This document shows, in pieces, positions 44,664 through 53,807 of a DNA stretch of 64,000 bases; within the stretch, counting starts at the first letter, position 1, and every line of letters begins with the position of its first letter. Position numbers and translations under genes: made by a program. The stretch is from the NCBI GenBank assembly GCA_029243485.1, contig JAQWRY010000071.1, positions 20,420 to 84,419 on the forward strand. The letters run 5' to 3'. The notes under the pieces were generated by a model that saw only the letters and a program-made list of their open reading frames with translations, was not told the DNA's origin and did not search any database. This DNA comes from Candidatus Binatia bacterium (lineage in GTDB: Bacteria; Desulfobacterota; Binatia; UBA12015).

Positions 44664-45167
44664 ATGACCAACACGATTCACCGCGTCGTGATCGCCGTTC
44701 TCTTGTCCGCGGTCGTCGGCTGCGGGGCGACGAAGCCTGAGCCGACGGGCGGTCCGGCTGCGCCAAAACCCACTTCGGAGTCGCAGGTCGTCGAAGTCGA
44801 CGTCTTTCGGGCCGTGAATGCGCAGCGTGAGGCCGCGGGTGAGGCGCTGCTCGAGTGGAACGGGCATCTCGCCGTCCTCGCGCGCGAGCATAGCGACATG
44901 ATGGCGGTCGGGCGGGTGCCGGTCGGTCATGCCGGGTTCGACATTCGGATGCGCGGGGCGGTTTCGCTCTCCGGGTCGAAGAGAGGAGCCGAGAACGTCT
45001 CGGCGCAGCCGCGCGAGGCGTCCGAGGTCGCATCGGCGTCGGTGAAGCAGTGGCTCGGGAGCGACAAGCATCGCAAGAACATGCTGGGGCACTTCACGGA
45101 GACGGGAGTCGGCGTCGCACGCGTGGCCGACGGCAAGTATTTCGTCACGCAGATCTTCGTGCAGTAG
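44664..45167 (+). CDS. CAP/SCP-domain lipoprotein
   Basis: A 167-residue protein with a lipoprotein signal (VVIAVLLSAVVGC) and a CAP (cysteine-rich secretory, antigen 5, PR-1; YkwD-like) domain: VFRAVNAQREAAGEALLEWN, LAVLAREHSDMMAVGRVPVG, GAENVSAQP, and SVKQWLGSDKHRKNMLGHFT ending GVGVARVADGKYFVTQIFVQ. The His/Glu cavity residues are kept. The function of bacterial CAP proteins is uncertain (extracellular lipid or calcium binding proposed). The gene is monocistronic and next to decayed DNA. Confidence 0.88.
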   Translation: MTNTIHRVVIAVLLSAVVGCGATKPEPTGGPAAPKPTSESQVVEVDVFRAVNAQREAAGEALLEWNGHLAVLAREHSDMMAVGRVPVGHAGFDIRMRGAVSLSGSKRGAENVSAQPREASEVASASVKQWLGSDKHRKNMLGHFTETGVGVARVADGKYFVTQIFVQ

Positions 45168-45294
45168 GCCCGGAGTCTGCGCCCTCGAGCCGATTTTACG
45201 AAGCGCGCCGTCGACGTTCGCGCGCTCCGTCGCTGGGGTGTTTGCGCGGAAACGCCCCCACGTCTCATCCGACCGTGGACCAACGTTTCCACCG

Positions 45295-45543
45295 CTATTC
45301 CATAGTCGACCCGTCCTGCGACCACGGTACGAGATGGTGCCCGTCCGTCCGCGTTCGGTCGCCCGCGGGGAAGCGCCAGCGACCATCTCGCGTGCGTAGT
45401 GCGCGGTTCGGCACGTACCGGAACTCCGGGTCGTCTGCGGGGATCAGACCCTCGCATCGCAGGACCCGCCTGTACCTCGGGCACGTCTTCTCGAGCTGCG
45501 GGCCGGTGCACGACTCCGCCCACTCTAGGAGTGTAGCCTCGTT
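45295..45543 (-). pseudogene. remnant of a DUF222/HNH endonuclease with internal deletion
   Basis: The minus strand reads NEATLLEWAESCTGPQLEKT and LRCEGLIPADDPEFRYV, matching the N-terminal half of DUF222 HNH proteins, then passes directly to RALRTRDGRWRFPAGDRTRT and DGHHLVPWSQDGSTME, the HNH motif itself. Several hundred residues between these parts are missing, the first HNH-zinc Cys pair is changed (RWRFPAG for GCRFPGC), and TAG ends the frame where NLVLLC should follow. Confidence 0.7.
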
Positions 45544-45572
45544 GTGGGTGTCGGCGCATCGCGTGAGGGCGC

Positions 45573-45889
45573 GCGCCCGAGTGTCGCGAGTACGGCATCC
45601 ATGAGTCGTCGGGAGAGCGGCTGCATGTGAGCGAAGTAGTCGCGCCACACCTGGGCGAACGCGTCGTTCGGGAGCCGCCCTTCGGCGAACAACGGAGGGG
45701 CCTCCGGGTGATCGTAGTATTCTGGTGCCGCCGCGCGTTCCGCGGCCGAGGGCTCGGCGCCCATCGTCCGCAGGAGTTCGGAGGGGACCTGGTGGTCGCG
45801 AAGATGGAAAAAGCCCGTCTCCACGAGACCTCGGCGCTCACGAGATCGGTTCCGAGGTCCACGACCGGAAGAGTCGGGGAGGCGGTCAT
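45573..45889 (-). pseudogene. remnant of an isopenicillin-N-synthase-type 2OG-Fe(II) oxygenase
   Basis: MTASPTLPVVDLGTDLVSAE is the usual N-terminus of the family; after a frame change follow VETGFFHLRDHQVPSELLRT, PEYYDHPEAPPLFAEGRLP and FAQVWRDYFAHMQPLSRRL. The DIOX_N part is thus partly kept, but the jelly-roll with the HxD...H iron site is absent and the frame runs into the HNH remnant. Region 45168-46055 otherwise contains only this remnant, the HNH remnant and an upstream region for the next gene. Confidence 0.65.
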
Positions 45890-46055
45890 GGCCGGCTTAG
45901 ACTAGTTGAGACTCTGGATCGAACCACTCAGGCCGGGAAGGGCCGGAAGACGTTGACATCCCGGCCCCTCCAATTGCAGTCTCACCTCACAGAATCCCGC
46001 GTGTGGCCCGCCCGGGCCCGTCGCTTCGCGGATGAACAGAGGAGCTTCGAAACCA

Positions 46056-48980
46056 ATGAATGTGCGCTCGATGGCGAGGATCTCGATCGTTCTGTTCACC
46101 GTTGTGGCGGTCGTCGCGGCCGAGGCCCCCGCGGAGGCGAAACGTATCGCCATCCCGCGGCCCGTCGTAAAGAACACGACGCCGAGCGGCGGCGGCCCAC
46201 GAGCGATCCGCCCGGTTCGACCGACCCGGCCGGAGAACCCGGGCCCGCAGAATACGAGCGGCATCGGTCATCCGAGCTTCTCGAGTCCCCAGGCGCAGCC
46301 GATCGTCCTGCTTCCGGACGGCTCGCGTGTCTATGTCGCGAACACGCCGGCCGACACGGTCGACGTGATCGATACGGCGAGCGGCAGCATCGTTACGCGG
46401 ATCGACGTCGGCATCGATCCGGTGGGTCTCGCGGTTCGTCCCGATGGAAAGGAAGTCTGGGTCGCCAACCACGTTTCCGATTCGGTGAGCGTCATCGACT
46501 CCGACTCCGGCAGTGCGACCTACGATCAAGTCGTGGCGACCGTGCAGGCGTACGACATGGCGACGCGCTCTACTCGCTTTGACGAGCCAGTCGGGATCGC
46601 CTTCGCAAGCAATACGAAGGCGTACGTTTCGCTTTCGTCCGTCAATCGAATCGCGATCGTCGACGTGGCCGGTAAGAGCGTGACCGGGCACCTCGAGATC
46701 GGTGCGCAGGACCCGCGGGCGATGGTAGTGCGCGGTGGGCGGCTCTATGTGGTTCCCTTCGAGTCCGGCAATCAGACCGAGCTCGCGGGTTGCCTCGGCG
46801 AGGATAATATCGACGGCGACCAGTGTACTTTCGACCTCCTGACGCACGTTGTCGTCGTCAACAACGTCCTCTCGCAGTTCTACGATGCAGACATCGTTCG
46901 AGATCCGAACACGCCCGATCGCGATCTCTTCGTGTTCGATACCTCCGATGATTCGGTGGTCGACATCGTCTCGTCGGTCGGCACCTTGCTCTACGGGCTC
47001 AGCGTCGACTCGGAAGGGCGAGTCTTCATCGCCCAGACAGAGGCGCGGAACGACGCGAACGGTCGCGCGGGAACGCTCAAGCACGAGCTCGTCGATCTCG
47101 AGAATCGTGCCTTCCTGAACCAGATCGGGACGGTCGACTGCACCGCGGATACCTGCGGAATGCCGTCGGTCTTCGAGCTCGAGCCCCTGTTGCCGGACAA
47201 CCCGGCCCCGGGAATGGCGCTCGCGACCCCCTTCGGCATCGAGATCAGTGACGACGACGCGACTCTTGTCGTTACCGCCGCCGGGTCGGCCAAGATCTTT
47301 ACGATGGATGCGTCGAGCGGTGCTGTTCTCGGCCGCGCCGACGTTGGCTGGGTTCCGCGCGGGGTCGCGCTCCAGTCGTCGGGGAGCGGTGCGGCGCAGA
47401 CCGCGTGGGTTCTGAACGCGGTGGCGAACTCCGTCTCCGAGGTCGACGTCTCGGCGCGCACGCAGCCGAAAGTAGAGCGGACGATTGCGCTCGAGGATCC
47501 AACCCACCCGGTCGTGAAGCTCGGACGCTTCGCCTTCAACAACGCAAACCAGTCGAGCACCGAGACGTTCTCGTGTGAGAGCTGTCACCCCGACGGGCAT
47601 ACGGATCAGCTTCTGTGGGTTCTCGGTGGACCTGCCTGTGAGATCGAGGGCTGTACGCAGATCCCGCCGCGCAGCACGATGCCGATTCGCGGACTCCGCG
47701 ATACGGCGCCCTTCCATTGGGACGGCGTCCAGGGCGATCCGTTCGGCGGACGGAACGGCCAGTTCCCGCGCGGCGACGTGCCGGCGAACTGCACGACGCA
47801 GGAGAGCTGTGCGCTTCATCTCCTGGAAGGTGCGCTTCGTTCGACAATGTGTGACCAGACGAACTGCCCGAACAACGCGGATGGCAAGGCGGGTCGACTC
47901 AGCGGCGAAGAGCGGGATGCGATGGCCGTATTCCTGCTGAGCGTTCCGCCGGTGCCCGCTCGCGAGCGTCCGATCGACGACCAGCTCACCGATCTCGGCA
48001 TGGCGGGCTTCGATAATTTCTTCGTAAACGAGGGACGCAGTACCTGCGGCGTGACGGGCTGCCACAAGATGCCGTTCTGGACGGGTACGAACATCCCCGG
48101 CTCCGGCATGGACGCCCCTTCTTTCCGCGGACTTCCCGATCGTTGGCTGACGTTGCCGCAGGGTCGGTCGAACATCTACGAACTGGTCTCGGCGCTCTCG
48201 ACCGAGGCGACGAACGAGGTGCCCTGGGACTTCGACAAGGGCTACGACGAACTGTCGATGTGGGCGCTGACGTTCGGGACGCCCACCTCTCCGGCAATCA
48301 ACCGCAACAGCGGCGGCTTCGGTCCGTTCGGCGTATGGCAGATGTTCCTCGAGGCGAGCATGGGCACGCCGGGCTCGTTCGGCCGCCAGGTTACGCTCAA
48401 CGAGGACTCGGCGCGGAGCAGTCAGACGTCGCTGGTTCTGTCGGCTCTGGAGACCGCGGCGTCGGACGGCGCCATCCTCCTGCGGGGTGAGGGGGTGCGG
48501 TTCGGCGACGGTGGCGCGATGCAAGTCGCGGTCTCGTTCGAAGGCGGTGCATACGCGGACCGCAACGGAGACGGCTCGAGTACCCGAGACGATCTGCTCG
48601 CGGAAGCGGCCGCGGGCAGCCTGGTCCTCACGCTCACGGGCCGCATCGGCCCGAACGTGACGGTCGACCAGCCGCAGCCGGAGCTGTGGTCGCGTAGCGA
48701 CTCGACCCGCGGGGGCAAGCACTGGTTGCCGCGTCTTCCGGGCGACAACCCGATGCCTCTCTTCGGGCGACACATCGCGCCCGGAGCGGCGGTGTTCATC
48801 GATGGGCGGAAAGTCGCCGGCCGCGTGGCCTGCACGGGCTTCTCACAGCTCCCGAATTGCTCGAACGAGACGATTCGGGTGCATGTCGATGAGCATCTGT
48901 CGGAGCCGGGGCTGCATCTCGTTCAGGTGCAGAACCCGGGTGGACTTCAGAGCAACGAGTTCATGTTCTTCGTGGACTGA
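46056..48980 (+). CDS. secreted beta-propeller/cytochrome c peroxidase-like heme protein
   Basis: A 974-residue exported protein. A signal peptide (ARISIVLFTVVAVVAAEAPA) leads into a YVTN-type propeller with repeats such as GSRVYVANTPADTVDVIDTA and KEVWVANHVSDSVSVIDSDS. The middle has a heme-c site FSCESCHPDGHTDQLLW (CxxCH) with RSTMPIRGLRDTAPFHWDG as in MauG/di-heme peroxidase relatives. A second site is CGVTGCHKM, an unusual CX4CH. An IPT/TIG-like C-terminus ends the protein. Likely a periplasmic or surface redox protein. ATG 46056 is chosen because GAGGAG precedes it and the signal starts there. Confidence 0.8.
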   Translation: MNVRSMARISIVLFTVVAVVAAEAPAEAKRIAIPRPVVKNTTPSGGGPRAIRPVRPTRPENPGPQNTSGIGHPSFSSPQAQPIVLLPDGSRVYVANTPADTVDVIDTASGSIVTRIDVGIDPVGLAVRPDGKEVWVANHVSDSVSVIDSDSGSATYDQVVATVQAYDMATRSTRFDEPVGIAFASNTKAYVSLSSVNRIAIVDVAGKSVTGHLEIGAQDPRAMVVRGGRLYVVPFESGNQTELAGCLGEDNIDGDQCTFDLLTHVVVVNNVLSQFYDADIVRDPNTPDRDLFVFDTSDDSVVDIVSSVGTLLYGLSVDSEGRVFIAQTEARNDANGRAGTLKHELVDLENRAFLNQIGTVDCTADTCGMPSVFELEPLLPDNPAPGMALATPFGIEISDDDATLVVTAAGSAKIFTMDASSGAVLGRADVGWVPRGVALQSSGSGAAQTAWVLNAVANSVSEVDVSARTQPKVERTIALEDPTHPVVKLGRFAFNNANQSSTETFSCESCHPDGHTDQLLWVLGGPACEIEGCTQIPPRSTMPIRGLRDTAPFHWDGVQGDPFGGRNGQFPRGDVPANCTTQESCALHLLEGALRSTMCDQTNCPNNADGKAGRLSGEERDAMAVFLLSVPPVPARERPIDDQLTDLGMAGFDNFFVNEGRSTCGVTGCHKMPFWTGTNIPGSGMDAPSFRGLPDRWLTLPQGRSNIYELVSALSTEATNEVPWDFDKGYDELSMWALTFGTPTSPAINRNSGGFGPFGVWQMFLEASMGTPGSFGRQVTLNEDSARSSQTSLVLSALETAASDGAILLRGEGVRFGDGGAMQVAVSFEGGAYADRNGDGSSTRDDLLAEAAAGSLVLTLTGRIGPNVTVDQPQPELWSRSDSTRGGKHWLPRLPGDNPMPLFGRHIAPGAAVFIDGRKVAGRVACTGFSQLPNCSNETIRVHVDEHLSEPGLHLVQVQNPGGLQSNEFMFFVD

Positions 48981-48993
48981 ATCGTCGATCTGA

Positions 48994-50658
48994 ATGGCAC
49001 ATGACATCGTAATTCGTGGCGGACAGATCGTGGACGGCACGGGCGCAGATCCCGTCGCCGGCGACCTTGCTATCGACGACGGCATCATCACGGCCGTCGG
49101 CAACGTCGACGAGAGAGGCCGCCGCGAGATCGATGCGGACGGTCACGTCGTCACACCCGGCTTCGTCGACATTCACACGCATCTGGATGCGCAGATCGGT
49201 TGGGATCCCCATTGCACGCCGGTGAGTTGGCACGGCGTGACGACGGTCATGATGGGAAACTGTGGCGTGACGTTCGCGCCCTGCAAGCCGACCGACCGGG
49301 AACTCCTCGCGGGTATGATGGAGACGGTCGAGGACATCCCGAAGGACGCGATTCTGAACGGCCTCCCGTGGGATTGGGAAGATTACGGCAGCTATCTCGA
49401 CGCGATCGAGCGCCTCAACCCCGGTCTCAACGTGGCCGGACTCGTGGGCCATTGTGCCGTTCGCTTCTACGTCATGGGCGAGCGAGCGGTCGAAGAACAG
49501 GCGACCGAAGCCGAGAAGAAGCAGATGGCCGAGATCGTGGCGAAGTCGATCGACGCCGGCGCGGTGGGTTTCTCGACCAACCGCTTCCCGCCGCATGTTC
49601 TGCCCGATGGCCGATCGATTCCGGGAACGTACGCCGATGCCACGGAGCTGCTCGAGATCGCAAAAGTCGTGGGCCCGCGACGCGCACTGATGCAGAACGT
49701 TCTCGACTTCACGGAGTTCGAGTTCACGACGCAGCTGCTGCGCGATCTCGCGACGACGGGTGGGGGCCGGGTGCTGTTCAGCTTCGGCGCCACGATGGAT
49801 CCGGAGTCGGGCCGCAAGCACTCCGAGTATCTCGCCGGCTTGTGTGCGGGCGGCCTCGACATCTCCGCGGTGACGCAGCCGCGCGGTTCCGGTTTTGTAT
49901 TTGGCCTCCAGGGTCTGTTGCCCGCGCGGGGTAATTGCTGGGGCGAGCTGCGCCGGATGGGCTTCGAAGGTCGCCTCGGGGCGATCCGCGATCCCGAGTT
50001 CGCTGCGCGCCTGGTCGAGCGCGTAAAGAAGGACCCCTCGAAGGCTGTCCCGCCGAACCAGATGTTCTGGATGGGGGCCGAAGAGTCGCCGTCCTACACG
50101 TCGGCGGACGAGAAGCATCTGGAAGCGATGGCGGAAGCCGCCGGGGAGCATTGGATCGAGACGTGGCTCCGCCTGTCGAGCGAAAGCAACGGCAAGGCGC
50201 TGTTTACGTTCCGCATGTTCAACCAGAACATCGATGCGCTGAAAGAGCTTCTGCAGAGCCCGCATATGTTCCCGATCCTCGGGGATGCGGGCGCGCATGT
50301 GTCGCAGATCATGGACGCCGGCTGGGCGAGTTTCGTGCTATCGCACTGGGTTCGCGCCGAGGGCTTGTTCACCATGGGCGAAGCGATTCGCCGAATGACG
50401 TCTGGCCCGGCCCGAATTCTCGGCCTGTCGGACCGCGGTCTTCTGAAGGCCGGGATGAAGGCGGACGTGAACGTGCTCGATCCCGCGACGGTCGCAGAGT
50501 GCCAGCCGGAGGTCGTGAACGACTTCCCGGGCGGCGCGCCGCGGTTCATTCAGCGCGCGCGCGGATACAAGGCGACGCTGGTGAACGGCCAGGTCAGCGT
50601 GGAGAACGGCGAGCACACGGGCATTCGAAACGGCGGGGTGCTGCGGCACCAGGCGTAG
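48994..50658 (+). CDS. N-acyl-D-amino-acid deacylase family amidohydrolase
   Basis: A 554-residue D-aminoacylase-like metalloenzyme: DIVIRGGQIVDGTGADPVAG, metal motif GFVDIHTHLDAQIGWDPHC, SWHGVTTVMMGNCGVTFAPC (bridging Cys), GLVGHCAVRFYVMG, FPILGDAGAHVSQIMDAG and the barrel-closing GLLKAGMKADVNVLDP. Family members deacylate N-acyl-D-amino acids or open related amides and hydantoin-like rings. The gene follows the heme protein by 13 bases and is probably co-transcribed with it. Confidence 0.9.
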   Translation: MAHDIVIRGGQIVDGTGADPVAGDLAIDDGIITAVGNVDERGRREIDADGHVVTPGFVDIHTHLDAQIGWDPHCTPVSWHGVTTVMMGNCGVTFAPCKPTDRELLAGMMETVEDIPKDAILNGLPWDWEDYGSYLDAIERLNPGLNVAGLVGHCAVRFYVMGERAVEEQATEAEKKQMAEIVAKSIDAGAVGFSTNRFPPHVLPDGRSIPGTYADATELLEIAKVVGPRRALMQNVLDFTEFEFTTQLLRDLATTGGGRVLFSFGATMDPESGRKHSEYLAGLCAGGLDISAVTQPRGSGFVFGLQGLLPARGNCWGELRRMGFEGRLGAIRDPEFAARLVERVKKDPSKAVPPNQMFWMGAEESPSYTSADEKHLEAMAEAAGEHWIETWLRLSSESNGKALFTFRMFNQNIDALKELLQSPHMFPILGDAGAHVSQIMDAGWASFVLSHWVRAEGLFTMGEAIRRMTSGPARILGLSDRGLLKAGMKADVNVLDPATVAECQPEVVNDFPGGAPRFIQRARGYKATLVNGQVSVENGEHTGIRNGGVLRHQA

Positions 50659-50733
50659 TGGACCGCCGGACGGCTTCTGTCACCCGTGCCGCGGGTTGAC
50701 GGTCGCGGTCTGGCGATATCAAACACGAGCGGA

Positions 50734-51633
50734 ATGTCGGAACCCGTCTCGCGCCCCCGCTTCACCGAGAGCCGCGCCGCTTCGTTTGTCTACATCGGCT
50801 TCGTGTACGTCGTCGTTCTTGCCGCGGTGTGGTGGATGTTCGGCATGTTCGCGGCGTCGCCCGTTGTGGCGATCGTTCTGGGGTTACTGGTTGCCGCGCT
50901 CATCTGTTGGTTTGCCACCTTGGCGGTGAACAACGGCTCGGTCTTCGACGCGTACTGGAGCGTGCTTCCGCCGGCAGTCGCCGTGTTTCTGGTCTCGGAC
51001 TCGTCCTTCGCAACGACGACCCCGCGCCAGATCGCGGTCTTGGTAGTCGTGTGGGTCTGGGCGATCCGACTCACCTCGAACTGGGCACGAAGCTTCGCGG
51101 GCCTGCACTACGAGGACTTCCGCTACCTCGAGCTGTACGAGAAGACGCCGCTACCACGTTGGGCGGTCCAGTTGCTCCTCGTCGAACTCGCTCCTGCGGT
51201 GCAGGTGATCCTTGGCTGTCTCGCGCTGTACCCGGCGATGACGATGGGGAGCAGCAGCTTCTCGGTGTTGGACGGAGTTGCCCTAGCGATCGGGATTTCC
51301 GCGGTGCTTCTGCAGTTCGTGGCCGACCAGCAGATGCGGAAATTCATCCGCGCAGGTGTACCTGGCGCGAACATGGAAGCCGGCGCGTGGCGCTACTCGC
51401 GGCACCCGAACTACTTCGGCGAGATCCTGTTCTGGGTGTCCCTGTGGCTCTTCAGCGTCTCGGCCGCGCCCGAGGTGTGGTGGACGAGCATCGGGCCGCT
51501 CGCGATGATCGCGATGTTCGTGTTCGCAAGCGTGCCGATGATGGAGAACCGAAGCCGGGCTCGGCGACCGGGGTACGATGTGTACGCGTCGCGGACGTCG
51601 GCGTTGGTGCCGTGGCTGCCGAAGAAGGGGTGA
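50734..51633 (+). CDS. DUF1295 integral membrane protein (steroid 5-alpha-reductase/ICMT-like)
   Basis: About 299 residues with seven or more membrane helices, for example FVYIGFVYVVVLAAVWWMFG and VVAIVLGLLVAALICWFATL. The C-terminal YSRHPNYFGEILFWVSLWLF is the NADPH- or SAM-contacting motif shared by 3-oxo-5-alpha-steroid 4-dehydrogenases and isoprenylcysteine methyltransferases. DUF1295 proteins are probably lipid reductases; the substrate is unknown. ATG 50734 fits the first helix; GTG/other starts from 50686 would add 16 residues. Confidence 0.85.
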   Translation: MSEPVSRPRFTESRAASFVYIGFVYVVVLAAVWWMFGMFAASPVVAIVLGLLVAALICWFATLAVNNGSVFDAYWSVLPPAVAVFLVSDSSFATTTPRQIAVLVVVWVWAIRLTSNWARSFAGLHYEDFRYLELYEKTPLPRWAVQLLLVELAPAVQVILGCLALYPAMTMGSSSFSVLDGVALAIGISAVLLQFVADQQMRKFIRAGVPGANMEAGAWRYSRHPNYFGEILFWVSLWLFSVSAAPEVWWTSIGPLAMIAMFVFASVPMMENRSRARRPGYDVYASRTSALVPWLPKKG

Positions 51634-51683
51634 GCGCGGTGCGCCGATTTTGATCTCCCCGTCCCGCACGGTAGAGCGAGGTC

Positions 51684-52532
51684 GTGGATTCATCGGCGCA
51701 GCGAGACGTCGCGCTCATTACGGGTGCGGCGGGTGGGATGGGGGTGGCGTGCGCGGCCGTGCTCGCGCCGCGTGCGGATCTCGTCCTCACGGATCGCGAC
51801 TCCGCTGGGCTGGAGAGGGTCGCCGCGTCGCTGTCCGTTGATGTCGGTGCCGCGCCCGCGGTCGTCGCGTGCGATCTCTCTCGCGCTTCGGATGTCGACG
51901 CTCTCGTCGATTCGGTGCGTGCCCGCGGCGGGATTCGTTGGCTGGTCCACACGGCGGGGCTCTCGCCCGCGATGGCGGATTGGCGCGAAGTCCTCGAAGT
52001 GGATCTCGCGAGCACCGCCCTCCTGCTGGATCGATTCGCGTCGTTGATGCGGCGGGGAGGTGCGGCCGTGTGCTTCGCATCGATTGCCGGGCACATGGGA
52101 ACCGACGATCCTGTCGTCGACGGTGCCCTGGACGACCCCCTCGCTCCGGATCTCTCGGGGCGCTTGCTCACCGCTCTCGGAGGTACCGAGCCGAGTTCCG
52201 GGATCAGCTACCTCTACGCGAAGCGCGGAGTCATTCGACTCTGCGAACGACTCGCGGCGCCGTGGGGGGAATGCGGCTTGCGCATCGTTTCGATCTCGCC
52301 GGGGCTCATGGACACGTCAATGGGTCGCCTCGAGTTGATCGGGTCGCCGGAGAAGGAGCCGCTGATCGAGATGACGCCGCTCGTGCGTCGCGCCGCAGAC
52401 GGTCAGTCCCGGCTGCCGGGAACGGCTGACGACATCGCTCAGGCGGTGGCGTTCCTGTGTTCGGACGCGGCGAGCTTCGTTACCGGGTGTGATCTGCGGA
52501 TCGACGGTGGACTGATCGCGGCGATGCGGTAG
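51684..52532 (+). CDS. short-chain dehydrogenase/reductase (3-alpha-HSD type)
   Basis: A 282-residue SDR: VALITGAAGGMGVACAAVLA (TGxxxGxG), VACDLSRASDVDALVDSV, WLVHTAGLSP in place of NNAG, catalytic Tyr/Lys in ISYLYAKRGVIRLCERLAA, and LRIVSISPGLMDTSMG. The insertion before YxxxK and the overall layout resemble 3-alpha-hydroxysteroid dehydrogenase/carbonyl reductase. It follows the DUF1295 gene on the same strand; together they would suit reduction of a steroid- or terpenoid-like ring, which is an inference. Confidence 0.88.
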   Translation: MDSSAQRDVALITGAAGGMGVACAAVLAPRADLVLTDRDSAGLERVAASLSVDVGAAPAVVACDLSRASDVDALVDSVRARGGIRWLVHTAGLSPAMADWREVLEVDLASTALLLDRFASLMRRGGAAVCFASIAGHMGTDDPVVDGALDDPLAPDLSGRLLTALGGTEPSSGISYLYAKRGVIRLCERLAAPWGECGLRIVSISPGLMDTSMGRLELIGSPEKEPLIEMTPLVRRAADGQSRLPGTADDIAQAVAFLCSDAASFVTGCDLRIDGGLIAAMR

Positions 52533-52537
52533 ACGTC

Positions 52538-53752
52538 TCAGCCCATCTTCCCGATGTTCGCGCGGTCCCTCGCGAGCGCACCGATGTCCGTTGGCTCATC
52601 ATCCTCGAACTTGGGTGGAAGGCCGAAGCCCGTGTACACTACTTTCCGCTCTTTTGTTCGCGGTGGCCGCGCCTCGTGCAGCGTACACGAACAGTGAATC
52701 GTCACGTCCCCGGCCCTCGTAGGGATTGCGACGACCGGAAGGTCGACGTCTTCCGCGAGGCCGGCGGCCGGAAGGTTCGTCCGATGCGAGCCGGCCACCA
52801 CGCGCAGCTCGCCGCTGTCCTCGTCGGCATCGGTGACGGCGATCCCAATTGTGAGGCCGCAGCAGAAGCGCGAATGGCCGCCGCGCGCGCAGTCCTTGTG
52901 CCAGCCGAGGTCAGAGATTCCTTCGGTCACGCCCACGGGCTTCACCAAGCCCTCGGCCGACGGCTCGGCGAAGTGCTCTCCGAACGAGTCGGAATGAACG
53001 TGGCCGTGCCCGGGAATCGCACCAAGTCCGAGAAAGCGCCCGTCCTTCACCAACGCTTGGAGGTGCGTCGACTGTCGGAGGAAGTTGAGGATACGCGACG
53101 GCCGTCGCGTTCCGGCTTTCGTGCGGACCCACCACGACGTGCCGTCGTCGGGGGTCGCCGCGTGGGCGGCGGAGTCCAGGTCGTCCGAGACGCGCTGCAT
53201 TTCGTCCCCGGTGAAGACGGATTCGATGCAGAGAAAGCCGGCGGGCTGGAGGAAGGCGCGGAGCTCCGAAGGGTCCGTGTCGCGTTGGAAGCGGCGGGTG
53301 AGATCGAGCAACGCGCCCTCGCGGCTCTGCAACGCGATCGATCCCGGTTCGAACACCGCCTGGCCGTCGAGTGCCGCCCTAAGGACGACGTCCCAATTGA
53401 TAAGGTCTCCACCGTCCCCGCCGGTGAGTTCGATGCGGCCCGCTACGGAGAGCCCGAGCGTGGACCTGTGATCGTCGATGAGTTCGGAGAACGCGGCCGC
53501 ATCTAGTCGTGCGGAGAGATCCGCTCCGGGCTGATCTCGGATGGCGCGGATCGTCCCCGCTTCGGGAACGAAGGTCCACGAGGTTCCGTCAACTGCGAGA
53601 GTCAGTGGAGGAACCCCCATGCGCAGCGCGCCCTTCGCAGCAATAGATCCGGTTTCCCGCAGACGCTCCGGCCATTCGACTCGGCAGAACTCGTCCACGT
53701 CTCGCCTGCGAACGCGGCGAGCCGGCCGGCTGCGGTAGTCAAGCGTAGACAC
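52538..53752 (-). CDS. SCP2-like domain fused to a phytanoyl-CoA dioxygenase (PhyH)
   Basis: A 404-residue two-part protein. Residues about 25-140 (TGSIAAKGALRMGVPPLTLA to GRIELTGGDGGDLINWDVVL) resemble an SCP2-type lipid-binding domain. The rest is a PhyH 2-oxoglutarate/Fe(II) oxygenase: GFLCIESVFTGDEMQRVSDD, iron ligands HKD in ISDLGWHKDCARGGHSR and H in DVTIHCSCTLHEARPPRT, with SGELRVVAGSHRTN. It probably hydroxylates an acyl-CoA or similar lipid, the SCP2 part binding the chain. Convergent with the SDR gene at six bases. Confidence 0.82.
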   Translation of the reverse strand: MSTLDYRSRPARRVRRRDVDEFCRVEWPERLRETGSIAAKGALRMGVPPLTLAVDGTSWTFVPEAGTIRAIRDQPGADLSARLDAAAFSELIDDHRSTLGLSVAGRIELTGGDGGDLINWDVVLRAALDGQAVFEPGSIALQSREGALLDLTRRFQRDTDPSELRAFLQPAGFLCIESVFTGDEMQRVSDDLDSAAHAATPDDGTSWWVRTKAGTRRPSRILNFLRQSTHLQALVKDGRFLGLGAIPGHGHVHSDSFGEHFAEPSAEGLVKPVGVTEGISDLGWHKDCARGGHSRFCCGLTIGIAVTDADEDSGELRVVAGSHRTNLPAAGLAEDVDLPVVAIPTRAGDVTIHCSCTLHEARPPRTKERKVVYTGFGLPPKFEDDEPTDIGALARDRANIGKMG

Positions 53753-53807
53753 GGTCGGATTCTGTGATCAGTGTCGCGTGCGGATCAAGGGCATGGGCGT
53801 CTGGCGA

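Noticed and set aside
45955..45960. TTGACA as a -35 box for the propeller-heme gene
   Set aside because: No acceptable -10 box at 16-18 bases.
45987..48773. 928-codon minus-strand ORF
   Set aside because: Antisense to the propeller-heme protein, which has signal peptide, heme motif and ribosome site.
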